A DNA stretch of 64,000 nt from Hygrophila difformis (lineage: Eukaryota; Streptophyta; Magnoliopsida; Lamiales; Acanthaceae): positions 48,409,417-48,473,416 of the forward strand of contig JAOANR010000011.1 in the NCBI GenBank assembly GCA_030278955.1. Reading direction: 5' to 3'. The notes under the pieces are model-generated. The model was not told the origin of the DNA, made no database searches, and worked only from the letters and a program-made list of their open reading frames with translations. The translations under genes and the position numbers were made by a program. Position 1 is the stretch's first letter. Each line of letters begins with the position of its first letter. Shown piece by piece: positions 43,616 through 55,026 of this stretch.

Positions 43616-44140
43616 GCTCCATTAATCCCAATTAACGTGTCTTGTTTGACTTTTTGACACTCTTCATTGTTCAACTTTAACTCAATCTTATTGCAAGTAT
43701 ATATTCGGTAAAAGGTAGTGGAGCTGGATCTTGTTAGAATCGTATTTTCATCTAGTTTTTTTAGAATATACTCCATCCGTTTGGAAAAGATAGCTACATT
43801 GGTAAAATTGACACTATTCACCTAAACACTTTGATTTGAAGTTTTAACATAGATATACAAGTTAAAATATAGCCAAGTGAGATCTTGTTAGATTCGTCTC
43901 ATCTTATAGTTTTTAAATACCGAAGTTTTAGAATTTTTACTTCTACCGAATTTGAGTTATTAATTGTTTAAAGTGTGCATTGGACTGCGTGCTGGGTTGG
44001 TCAGTAGCTATCTTTAAAAAACGGAGGAAGTATATTTCATATAATTTTTAATTGTATATATTTTGAGATATTAATAATTTAAAAAATAAATTACATTGTG
44101 TAAAAATAAAATAAGACAAATTAAATTGAACTGATGGAGT
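43616..44140. mobile_element. Stowaway-like MITE (copy B), split by a second MITE
   Basis: Outer ends GCTCCATTAATCCC and CTGATGGAG. The outer sequence matches the copy A MITE (34116-34364), including TGTTTGACTTTTTGACAC and AATTTTTAATTGTATATATTTTGA. It is interrupted at 43771-44030 by another MITE. Confidence 0.75.
43771..44030. mobile_element. Stowaway-like MITE nested inside another
   Basis: Begins CTCCATCCGTTTGGAAAAGA and ends TCTTTAAAAAACGGAGGAAG, with TA on each side (43769-43770 and 44031-44032). Copy A has no insertion here, confirming the boundaries. Confidence 0.8.
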
Positions 44141-44301
44141 AATTAATTGTACCTACAAATACCAAATAGTCTTGAATCGAAACTTGCATGATTTGCATAA
44201 TTAAATCAAAGATTTTTTTTTTTTTAAGAGCAAACAAGGCCAGCTAACACTTTATAGTGCAAACTGCCTCTACTGTAACTGAAGTCAGAGCGGCGGAGAG
44301 C

Positions 44302-46464
44302 ATGGATGGAGAGCAGCACCTTGCAGACGACAACCCTACTCCAGCGGCGGACGAAAGAGCAAAAGCGGCGGAGGATGGTGGCAAAGAGATACCAGCGGAT
44401 AGAAGGCTCGGTGGAGGAAGGAAAGATGCACGCATGGGCTTCGTTAGTGTGTTTGTAGGCAATATTACAACTGAAACTACACCTGGTCAGATGTTCAAAG
44501 AAATAAACCGTATTGCAAGGGTCCGAGATTGGTTCTTTCCCAGAAGAAGCTAGCCGGAGAAGGGAACCAAGTTCGGTTTTTATCGCTTTAGCAGTCGTGA
44601 GGAAGCGGCTACTGTCATACGGACATTACAGGGTCGAATGTGGATGGGAAAACCTCTAAAAGTGAACTGGGCGATGCCAAATCTGAAAGGGTTTCGGAAG
44701 GAAAGGTCGGGGTATCAAGGTGGCCAGGCCGTACGCAGGGAGAGAGTCCACAAAGTAATCCGGAATGAAAAGCAATGGAGAAGACGTAACATAAGTGCCT
44801 GGAGGGATGAAAGGACGTATGCCGAAGTAACTAAGGCGGGCAGAAATGGAAGGTATCGGGCGGGGGAGACAAGGCCGGAAGACATGATTCAACTCAAGGT
44901 GGATACAGGGGAATTGGAGTGGCTGAGACGATCGGCGATTGCTGAACTAAGGAACTTGGAAGCAATGGTCGAATTCCAGGATTGGATGTATGGAGGTAAA
45001 CATAAGGAGGGGACAATCATATATGGAGGAGGTCACACATTGGTCATAGCATTAAAAAATCCTAAGGAAAGGGATCAGTTCTTATTTGATGGTAGAGATA
45101 ACCAGTTCCTGAAGTGGAAAAGAAAGTGGGAGGGCGGACGAGATGTGAGAAAACAGCTAGTGTGGATCCACATCTACGGTTTGCCATTTTCGGTATGGAA
45201 CGAGGAGACTTTCCATAAGCTGGTGAAGGCATGGGGCGAAATCATTAGCATAGACAAAGAGACTTTAGAAAAAAAGCGCATGGACAGAGCCAGAATCCTG
45301 GTGGCAATGAAAGAAAATGAAATGATGCCATTAACAATGAAGGTGCAAGTGGAAGACATGGTATCTACGATTCGAATGGGTGCATGTTATAGTGAACCTA
45401 TAGTCGTAGAGGAGAATCGGGGGGAAGAGGGCATGGAGGAAAAGGGTGGCCAGTGGGGAAACTCAGCCGGCGACGTAGGGTGGCCGGAAAGAACGATGAA
45501 CAACAGGTCCTGGACCACAGATGACGAGGCAATGGAACAGGTGCATGGAAAAGTGGAATCGTTGCATGGGGAAACAGAATTTTCAAATAAGGCGGCGGAG
45601 GACAGCAATAATATCGCGGCATGCAAAGAGGACAACAAGGCTAGTCGAGAAAATAATAAAGTCAGTGAAATGGGCCTAGAAGGATTCAATGGGCCTATGG
45701 ATAATGGATCTGGAGAAGAGGAGGAGGTAAGACTGGGGGGAGAAGCAGATGTTGGGACCATTAATAAATGGACTAATATTGGGCTGGATTGTGGATCAAA
45801 TAGTATGGGGCTACAGATAGATGGTTCTAATTGTACAAAGGCCCATAACTATATGGGGGTTGAGGGGGCAAGTAACGGAGAAAGGAGGAGGGGGCTAAAT
45901 TGTTCTGACGTGTTGGACGGAGGAAACGATGAGATGATAAGGGAGAAGAATGCAGAGGCAGGGTTCGAGAAACAAATTGGAGAGGCGGTTGGGGGTGGGG
46001 CTTCAGATATCCAAGCAGAAGGCGACGGTCCAGGTAGTAGGGGAACAAAATCTATAGAGGCAGAAATGGAGATAAACGCTGTAGAGGATACACCAGATTC
46101 AGTAGCGGAGATGCGGGAGAAATTAGACTTGGAAAAGAGGAAAGTGGGTGAGGCACTGTCAGGAGTGATGCGGGGGAGGAAGCGTGTTACTCGTATATGC
46201 CGAGTGCTTGGTCGGAGTAAAGGAGGGAAACAGAGAACTTTGGTGCATGGTGTAAAGGGGATAAACAGATGCGGAGAGGTGACGGCGGAAGAAACATTTG
46301 CTCCATTACAATTCACAATAATCCGAACGAAGGCAGGTATGAAACTATTAGATTATGCAGAAATTAACGCCACACTGGAATTGGCAGAAAGCTTGGGGCT
46401 GGGATTGTTGAAAAGCAGAGAGGAGGCGGAGGCGAGGGTGAGGGAGGAATTGCTTAGGGAATAG
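44302..46464 (+). pseudogene. LINE 1 ORF1 (RRM plus DUF4283-like), one in-frame stop
   Basis: The frame starts at ATG 44302 (MDGEQHLADD) and is continuous to 46464 except for TAG at 44551-44553, where LINE 2 has a tryptophan (TGG to TAG is one step). The RRM spans about residues 48-125: RNP2-like VFVGNI, and after the stop RNP1-like KFGFYRF. A DUF4283-like region follows (EWLRRSAIAELRNLEAM, VWIHIYGLPFSVWN). A long Gly/Glu-rich disordered part comes next, then a conserved C-terminus (GMKLLDYAEINATLELAESL). ORF1 proteins bind element RNA. There is no CCHC knuckle in the region where many plant LINEs have one. Only the single stop prevents full-length translation. Confidence 0.85.
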
Positions 46465-46511
46465 ATGAGTATCATCAGCGGGTGGGGGGTAGTTTGAGTG
46501 AAGCTACTTAT

Positions 46512-49500
46512 ATGCGGATAGTTACATGTAATATACGGGGATTGAATGGGGGAGTTAGGAAAAGGGCATTGAGGCGGCTATGTCGTAAACTGAATCCAAC
46601 AGTGGGCGGGTTTCAGGAGACCAAGATGGAAGTCATTACAGAGCAAGTAGTAAACAGAATTTGGGGGTCAAAAAGTGGAACTTACAGTTACCAACCGGCT
46701 AGGGGTAATGCAGGGGGTATCTTGGTAATCTGGGACAGTGCATATTGTTCATTCAGTGTAGTAGAAAAGGGGCATCATTTTGTATGGATCAAGGGATGCA
46801 TCGGAGGAGTGGAGGGGACCATCAATTTGGTATGTGTGCACGCCCCTAACAACCGAAGAGACAGGGAGGAGTTCTGGAGACTTATTTCAAACAAGTGCGA
46901 CACGGGGAATGGGGAATTATGGTGCATTATGGGGGATTTTAATGCCATTACAGATGCGACAGAGAGAATTGGAGTTAGTGAGGATGGGGGAACAATTAGG
47001 GATTTTAGAGAATTTATAGATCGGATGGGGTTGGTGGATCTACCGATGGTGGCGGGGAAATTTACATGGGTAGGGAGAGGAGGGCGAGCGTGCAGTAGGT
47101 TAGATAGGTTCCTTGTGTCGCCAGGGTGGCTATGTCTCCAGGGCTCACTAATTCAAAAAAGATGCGAGACGGTCCTGTCAGATCACTTTCCGGTATGTTT
47201 GGAATCCGGGGTGAGGTCCTGGGGCCCCAAACCGTTTAGATTCTACAACTATTGGATGGATATGCGGGGATTCGCAGAGGTGGTTAAAGAGGGTTGGGAG
47301 TTGGCTATGAGGGATGATAGAGAGGTCAGGGGATGGAGGCTAGCACATAACTTGAGGTGTGTGAAGGATCGGATCCGGGCTTGGGCAGGGTATGGGCCAG
47401 CAGATTTGGAAAGAAACATTCAAAGGTTATTAGGGGAACTGAAGGTATTGGAGGAGCGAATGCAGGAGGACAACAATGATGAGGTCGCAAGGGCAAGCTG
47501 GAGGGGGAAGAGGGGAGAACTGTACAACCTGTTTTTAGCCGATGAAAGGAGATGGGCGCAAAAGTCTAGGGTGAGATGGATTAAAGAGGGAGATATGAAT
47601 ACTCATTATTTCCATGTCACGACAGAGCTTCACAGGAGAAGGAATTACATCGGGTCGATCAATAGGAATGGAGTGATGATTGAGGATCCAAAGGAGATCA
47701 AGGACATGGCTATTGATTGGTTCAAGGCAGTATTCACAAAAGATGAGGATGAGGTTTTCAATGTGGATCGGCTGGGGCTATCAAGGTTGGATGCTGAAGT
47801 GGCCAGGGAGTTGGAGAGGGGCTTCCAGGATGAGGAGATAAGAGAAGGGGTCTGGAGCTGTGACGGGAGCCGGGCCCCTGGACCGGACGGATTTAATATG
47901 GAATTTTTTAAACGCTACTGGGAAGTGGTTAAAGGGGAGGTGTTTGAGGTCTTTAGGAAGTTGGAGATAGAAGGAAGCATCCCGACAGAAGTGGGAGGTT
48001 CTTTTATAGTGTTGATTCCAATGTTGGATCATCCTAATGATTTTAAAGATTATTGCCCTATATCATTGGTGGGGTGCATATACAAGATCATATCGAAGGT
48101 ATTGGCGATGAGACTACAAGAGGTGATTAGTAAGGTGGTGGGGAGAACTCAGATGGCCTTTGTCAAAGACAGACATATTCTTGATGGTGTTCTTGTGGCA
48201 TCGGAGGTGATACAATCAACATATAAGTCTGGACGCAAAGGGTTCGTGATAAAACTTGATTTTGCTAAAGCATACGACAACGTGTCGTGGGAGGCTATGA
48301 TTCGGATATTGGGGGTGATGGGATTTGGTGGAAATTGGATTGCATGGATCAAAGCTTGTATCTGTTCAGCATCGGCTGCGGTTATGATAAACGGATCCCC
48401 TACAAATTTTTTCAAATTACAGAGAGGACTTAGACAGGGTGATCCTCTATCCCCGTTTTTATTTCTTCTAGTGGCCGAGGTGCTTAATGGCATGGTATGC
48501 AAAGCAGCGACAATGGGATTGCTGGCAGGTTTGGAATCAGGAGAGGGGGGCCCAATTATTACACATCTACAGTACGCCGATGATGCAATATTATTCTGTG
48601 AGGGGGATATATCACAGGTGGTCATTATAAAAAGGTTGTTGAGGTGTTTGACTCTTACGTCAGGACTGAGAATTAATTTTCAGAAAAGTAGTTTACTGGG
48701 CATCAATTGCGAAGGAGATTTGATCGAAGAGGCAGCATCAATTCTTGGTTGTGGTGTTGGAGAGTGGCCATTCAAATATCTTGGCATTCCAATAGGTGGA
48801 AGGATAAACAGTGTTGGGATATGGCAACCGGTACTTGATAGAGTTGAGACGAGGTTAAAAGGATGGAAGGGGAGGATGCTAACGCAGGCTGGGAGGATGT
48901 GCTTGATTAAATCAGTTCTCAACAGCCTACCGGTCTATTATTTGTCGTTATTTAAGGTCCCTAAGGTGGTGGCGGATAGATTGGAAAAGATTAAAAGACG
49001 ATTCTTTTGGAACGAGTGGGAGGGAGTAAGGAGGATTCATACTATTAACTGGGAGAGTATTTGTGATCATATGAAGTGCGGAGGGTTGGGTATACAGGAG
49101 ACAAATAAGCTCAATATTGCTCTGTTGATGAAATGGAGGTGGCGTTTCGGATGTGAGGATTCGTTATGGAAACAAGTAATTGATGCAAAGTATTACGGCA
49201 AGAGTAGTCCTATAATTCCGGAGGCCAGGATAGATAAATCTACATGGGGTAGAATATGTCGATCCTGGGAGGAATTAGAGAGGTCGGGACAGGAGGCTGG
49301 GCTAAAAGTGTCAGTAGGAAATGGTCTCAAAGTCAGGTTCTGGCAGGACTCATGGGTGGAGGCAGGATGTCCCCTGAAGATCTTATTCCCAAGGATCTAT
49401 GCGTTGGCAAGTAATAAGGAAGGGAAAATTGCAGAGTTTGGGAAGTGGACGGGTTTCGATTGGGAATGGAGAATAGAATTGAGGCGGTCACTATTTGATT

Positions 49501-50665
49501 GGGAGGTGGAAGGCTGGAACCAACTAATGGTAGTTTTGAGTGGGATTAAGATGAATCGGTATTTGGATGATAAAGCGGTTTGGATTAAGGCAGGAGATGG
49601 TAGGTATACACCCAAGAGTTGCTGGAACTGGAGCATTGAAAACGAGGGCAGAGAAGTAAAAGGAATGTGGGAGCAGTTCTGGAAAATTAAGGTGCCAATG
49701 AAGGTAAAATTGTTGGCTTGGAAATTGGCTCACAACGCACTACCAGTTAGAGAAATGTTAGTACTACGTGGATGCATACCTGCTGGTAGTGCCCTCTGCC
49801 AATTCTGTGGAAAAGAGACAGAATCAGCTGACCATGTGTTTAGCAGATGTGAGTTTGCGGGGGATACATGGCGATATGTGGCTGCATGGTTTGGGGTGGT
49901 GATGGTGGTTCCAGGCAGAATAAGTAATTTGTTGGAATGGTGGTGGGATATGCAGCTGAAGCATGGACATAAACAGACATGGAGAATAACAGGTTTGGCT
50001 ACAATATGGATTATATGGAAGTGTCGTAATGATCTCATTTTCAAAGGCCAGAGGGGAGATGTTAGGACAGCAGCAGAAACGGTAAGATCTTTGGTATGTT
50101 GGTGGTGGAAAGCGATGGCAAAAGACTGTGATTCAAGTGTGGAGGGCCTGGTACTGAGCTTTCCGGAAGGAATTCCAGGTTTTAATGGAGGAAGGGCAGG
50201 AATATCACGGAATGGGTTGGTATGGGAAAGACCGGAGGAAGGATGGTGGAAAGTGAACACGGACGGATCCTCGATGGGTAATCCCGGCCCGGCTGGAGTT
50301 GGAGCTGTAATAAGAAACGATAGAGGAGAGGTGATATTTATTCTGTCAGATTACATTGGAAATACAAACTCAACAGAGGCCGAAGTCATGGCTATCAATC
50401 GGGTTTGCATTGCTCTAATTAGGGACCATGGCTTCCCAATGTGCAAGATGATTTTTGAGTGTGACTCAGCTAATGTAGTGAAATGGATGCTACAACCGGA
50501 GAAGATTCCATGGAGGTTAAGGGATCTGATGGGGCCAGTCTTGGTGGTGCTTAGGCATGGAGGGGGGTGAGAGTTCAACATATACTTAGAGAACGCAATG
50601 AAATGGCAGATAAGTGGGCGAGGATGGGAGCAGCGGGTGAGGGCAAGATTGAGAAATGGACATAA
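46512..50665 (+). pseudogene. LINE 1 ORF2: endonuclease, reverse transcriptase, RNase H; late frameshift
   Basis: The first ATG that matches LINE 2 is 46512 (MRIVTCNIRGLNG). The endonuclease shows CNIRG, QETKM, GDFNAI and SDHFPV, the AP-endonuclease residues. Reverse transcriptase shows RAPGPDGFNMEF, KLDFAKAYD (block A), LRQGDPLSPFLF and QYADDAILF (catalytic YADD). A zf-RVT-type segment follows (KVPMKVKLLAWK...CQFCGKETESADHVF). The RNase H domain has NTDGSS, AEVMAI and FECDSA. At 50562-50567 an extra G in a G6 run shifts the frame, so the ORF ends early at 50570. The conserved final segment, including the last RNase H Asp in ADKWA, follows in the next frame to a TAA at 50663-50665. Confidence 0.88.
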
Positions 50666-52938
50666 CAGTATCTAAGGAGTGCGGGGAGTGATCGGGCAAT
50701 GGAAAGCTTGGCTGGAGCTAGATAAGCTTGGATACGCACTTTGTGGTTGTTGACAGGATGGATGGAGTTTGGAGAGGGGCTGGAGCAATATTGGAATTAA
50801 TGCTTTATTTTCTTAACATGTTTTGCAGGTGTTGCAGGTACAATCCTCAAACATTGATGGCAGTGAAGATTGATGGCATCAAACATTGATGGCAGGTTGA
50901 CTGGAGGAATGCCGAATAGATGAGGTGGGAGGGCTAAATATTGAAGCAGAAGGAGGTCTATGATAAAGGTGCTGCGGATGGTATCAACCGAGAGGATGGT
51001 GGAATTAGTGACATGGAATGCTCAAGCCAAGTGGTAAGAAGAGAAAGGAAATTCAAGCTGACATCTAAAGTATAAAGGTGATACTCATTTTGACATTCTC
51101 GATTTTGCTATATCTTTCACATTGAGCCTGTCATAATTAAGTCTAATGCATCAGAATTGATCTGGGTACCAAGAAAATTCCTACATTTCTTCCTAATTCT
51201 TTGTGAGGTCCAACACCTAAAACCTGAGGATAAGTGATATTCTAGACTCTCAGTAATTAGCTTTAATATGCACTTGAGGTACAATCTATAACTTCATTTG
51301 AAATTCTGTAGTGTTGCAAAGCCAAAATTGGGAGACAAAAGGCTTCACACCGTTAGTCTAGTATGATGGAATCACTATGCAGAATGGGGTTGAATACTGA
51401 TGACCTTCAATAGGGAAGCAAGAAAAATAAGGTTGTGGTGAGTCGAATGAATATACTCTTTTGTGGCTGGAGGTGGTCTTTTTTTTTTAAAAAAAAAAAA
51501 AGGGGGGGGTGTAGAAAAAGAAAAAAGAAAAAAAAAGAAAAAAAAAAGAAAAAAAGGAAAAAGAAAAAAAAAAGAAAGAAAAGAAAGAAGCATAACTCAA
51601 ATGTTGAGATGGATGAGTCTTTTCTAGTGGGGTAGTCTAATTGGAATTGATTTGGTGCTGAGAGATTAGAAAGGGGATATGGAACTACAGGTCATGTTAT
51701 TATTCTTGAGGTTTGGTTTTGTTTTTAATTTCATTCCGTTGGAGAGCAGGCTTTGCAACACGATTCGAATTTCATATGCATGGTATGGATGGTTCTCAAG
51801 TTGCATGTAAAGCTTATTTCCTGTCGCTCAACTATTACATTTGGCATCATCTTTTTGGCAATCCACTGCTTGAAGCATTCATGCTGTTATCAATTGCAGC
51901 TCTGGCCTAATAACTCCTGTTTTCACCACCTTTGTATTCTTTTTCTCCATTTGCATTACTCATATCTTGTCAGCCCAATGTGATCGAGCCTTTCATCCAG
52001 TCTCTCTTGACCAACTTCGGTCCATAATTTCATTCCACCACCTTTCTTTCTTCGATGCATTGGATTTAATTACTGCTTGCAGGGGAGATGTGTGTATGTA
52101 GCAAAGTCAAGGTCTGTCATTATGAGGTATTACAAGGAAGCATATGTCCTTTTACCTGAGAGGGCAAAGACGAATATGCAACTTGGGCCTAGACTGATTG
52201 GCTTGAGGATGGTTGTTTTGAACAAAGTGGTATGGCTCGGACGAGACCTCGGCTGTATTGGTTAAGAGTTTTGTATATCCGCGCCGCTGCCGTGAGGAGA
52301 GGATGGTATAATGTCATGAGTTATAAGATATTTTGTTGAGTGCATCACCATGGAATCTACCTGAGGAAGCTGCTACTGCTGCAAAAGCCGTATCCCATTG
52401 CTGCAGACAAGCTACTACTGCTGCTATACACCTCGGAGGCTGCAGCAATTTAATAAGTTGTGGAAAATAGGAGTGCGCTCATTGCTTCGATTGGAGGGAG
52501 CTCATGAACCGGGTATAACAAGGAGGAGTAATATCTCTGTGGAGTCTTGCTGAGTACTACATGTTGGGGCTTCGGAGGTGTGGATGACTTTGAGATTGAA
52601 AGCATGTATTGGTTTGCTCCTGCTGTGGATACGTGGCTGTTTCTGCTTTTGTTAATATCCTGCAAAATGCCAACTGATCGGGTGTTGCTTGAGCTGGGGC
52701 TTCGTTGAAATGCCTAATGCCATTGAGTTAAGAGATGGGGATTCTGAAGCACAAGAATGGAAAATTTAATCCTATGCTGTCTTCCTTTTGTCCAAAGAGC
52801 TAGTTGTCCAAATTTATTTCTGTTGCCGATTGATTGGTTGTCTGACACTTGACTACCAAATTCTGTCTCCTAGGCATGGGAATCATGTTTCAATGTATTA
52901 TCCTTGGATTTAGCAATAAAATTTTCCCCTAAAAAAAA
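50666..52938 (+). other. Long 3' region of LINE 1 (2.27 kb), non-coding
   Basis: Lies between the end of ORF2 and the terminal A-run, inside the target duplications. It has no ORF with a domain. An A/G-rich tract at 51481-51592 (T-run, A-run, G-run, then many GAAAA units) divides it. The end, AATAAAATTTTCCCCT then an A-run, looks like a polyadenylation site. LINE 2 has only 169 bases after ORF2. An internal A-rich tract followed by unrelated sequence and a second A-run would fit 3' transduction. Confidence 0.6.
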
Positions 52939-52955
52939 AACACTTTATAGTGCAA

Positions 52956-53506
52956 TACTTTATAGTGCAGACTGCATACTGCACAAAAAAGTTAAAAAGG
53001 TTTTTCGGCTGGATGGCTTAAAAAAGCCAGATAAGAAAACGTACTCACAGAGGACAAAAAGGAGTCAAGAAACACAAAATACTTAACAGAAAGGAGAACC
53101 ATAACATATTAACATGAGGCTATATCTACACAAAAAGTTAAAAGTTGGAAAAGTATCCGAATATAAAGTTCTATTTTAAATGTATTCCCTATTAAAATTT
53201 CATCAATTTATTTACATTTGGATCATTTTTAAATACATTTGTTTACACTACGTGCATATATAATTATTGGATTTAATTTATATAGTCTTATGATCTAGTA
53301 GTATAAATGAACATAGAGTTAAAACTTAAAAAATAAATAAAAAAGAATACACTCGTATGTATAGATGTGATAAAATCATCAACATATAATTGTTCCCTTC
53401 ATCATCTTAGAATCTCAAGTGAATAGGACAATCAAAATAAAATCTATAAAAAAGAGAATACAAAATAGTATGATAAAAGAAGGCCGACATGACACAATTA
53501 ATAATG
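52956..53506. other. Copy B flank between LINE 1 and the long-TIR element
   Basis: 52956-53120 has no counterpart in copy A. 53120-53506 matches 34540-34997 (GTTGGAAAAGTATCCGAAT, TTATGATCTAGTAGTATAAAT). No gene. Confidence 0.5.
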
Positions 53507-54077
53507 GGGAAAAATTAACATTTTAGTCCTTTAAGTTTCAAAATTCACCAAAATAGTCCTCTTCGTTTCAATTGAAAAATTGGTCCCCTAAGTTTGATGT
53601 TTTATCCAATTTGGTTCTTTAGGCATAATAAACTTAATTAATATCTAATTAAAAATAATTAAGTCATTAATATTGGTTCTACAATTCTTAATTAAATGAG
53701 TCAATCCACCAACACATTTATCGAAACCCATTTTATTAAAAAAAATACTATTTTATTAAATAAAATTACCTTTTATTAGAAATAATTTTATTTATTCCTC
53801 CAAAAAAAAATAATTTTATTCAAAAAATAATCATTCATCAAAAATCTATTTTATTTAAATAAAATTAAGGGTTATAAGTTTACCCATTTAATTAAGGGTT
53901 GTGAGACTTATATTAATGGCTTAATCCTATTTTATTACATGTTAATTAAATTTATTATGTCAAAATGACTAAATTGGAGAAAAAATTGAACTTAGATGAC
54001 TAATTTTTCCAATTGAAATGAAGAGGACTATTTTGATAAATTTTGAAACTTAAAGGACCAATTTATTAATTTTTCCC
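53507..54077. mobile_element. Long-TIR MITE (GGGAAAAATTAA ends), about 570 bp
   Basis: The first about 110 bases (GGGAAAAATTAACATTTTAG..., TAGTCCTCTTCGTTTCAATTG) are the imperfect inverse of the last about 110. Flanks repeat AATTAAT. Copy A has the empty site CACAATTAATGGGGC near 34988, giving direct proof of insertion. No ORF. Confidence 0.85.
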
Positions 54078-55026
54078 AATTAATGGGGCCGCTCATTGCT
54101 AAAAAAAGAAATTAACACCCCCTCCCACCCCCAACGTCAAATTATTGTTATTTTTATTTTGAGTTTTTGAATTATTGGATTTGTAAATCAATAAAAGTAT
54201 GAGTTTTTCTTTTTATTTTATTATCTTGTGCACCTATTTTTTTTCTTTCCAAAATATTTACAGAAATCCTAAATTACAGCACAATATTGCAAGTATCCCT
54301 ATTTGAAATTTGTGACATTTTATAGGGTATATAATATTATATATATGAAGTTGATTCCCAAGTGTTCTCGTCTGTTAATTACATGCGTCCTTGTTTGGAA
54401 GATATAATTACTGAAACTAGGCATAAGAAGGATTTTGTCAATTTTCTGAGACCCATAGATACTCTTTATACAATGGGGTTATGTTTACTAATTAAAATAT
54501 AGAATAACTGAAATAGGTCATAGAAGGAGATTTTTTGCCTTTTGAGTTTCTGCTATATGTAGAATTTTCGGTTATAGGCCATTAGAAGCCATTTGCGCAA
54601 CGTTAGGCCAAATGGTCAGAAATAATGCTAATTACGAGCCACGTGATGTGCACGTGCTACAGGACCGTTCCCGATGGCCAAAAGTGGACAGGCCAGATCT
54701 TCTTTTGGATGCATATTTTTATTTTTTTATATAATCAAAATAAATAATATTCCATCCGTTTCATTATTTGTGTCTCAATTTCTTTTTTTTTTGTCAATCT
54801 CATCATTTTTGTCTCTTTTTTAGAAAATAATTAAATTAATTACCAAATTCATTCCATCACATCACATAAATATACAAATTAAAATTCCAAACCTATAAGT
54901 TGAGAGTCGATGGATTTGACCACTATGGTAAGTTTCCATCCCCTTTAATATAAATGAATTCATTCAAATTAATTTATTTTTTAGATTTAATTTTATTTTA
55001 TGTTATACTATAATTTAATTCTTGAA

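Larger units (their letters stand above)
44246..52955 (+). mobile_element. L1-type LINE 1 with 17-bp target duplications
   Basis: The body, 44263-52938, is flanked by AACACTTTATAGTGCAA at 44246-44262 and 52939-52955 and ends in an A-run. It carries ORF1 (44302-46464, one in-frame TAG) and ORF2 (46512-50665, one 1-nt shift near the end). A 2.27-kb 3' region follows ORF2, far longer than the 169 bases after ORF2 of LINE 2. The plus strand is strikingly purine-rich. Confidence 0.9.
39400..54500. repeat. Segmental duplication, copy B, expanded by nested insertions
   Basis: Collinear homologue of 32400-35412. Matching pieces: 39440-39790, 43255-43560, 43616-44140 (MITE with a nested MITE), 44140-44210, 53120-53506 and 54078-54500. 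The gaps between them are insertions: 39790-43255, the LINE 44263-52938 with flanking sequence, and 53507-54077. Orientation is the same throughout. Confidence 0.8.

Noticed and set aside
45387..46316. Minus ORFs of 124-155 codons opposite LINE 1 ORF1
   Set aside because: Pro/Ser/Leu-rich shadows produced by the purine-rich sense strand.
51435..51635. 66-codon Lys-rich plus ORF
   Set aside because: Translation of an A/G-rich low-complexity tract.
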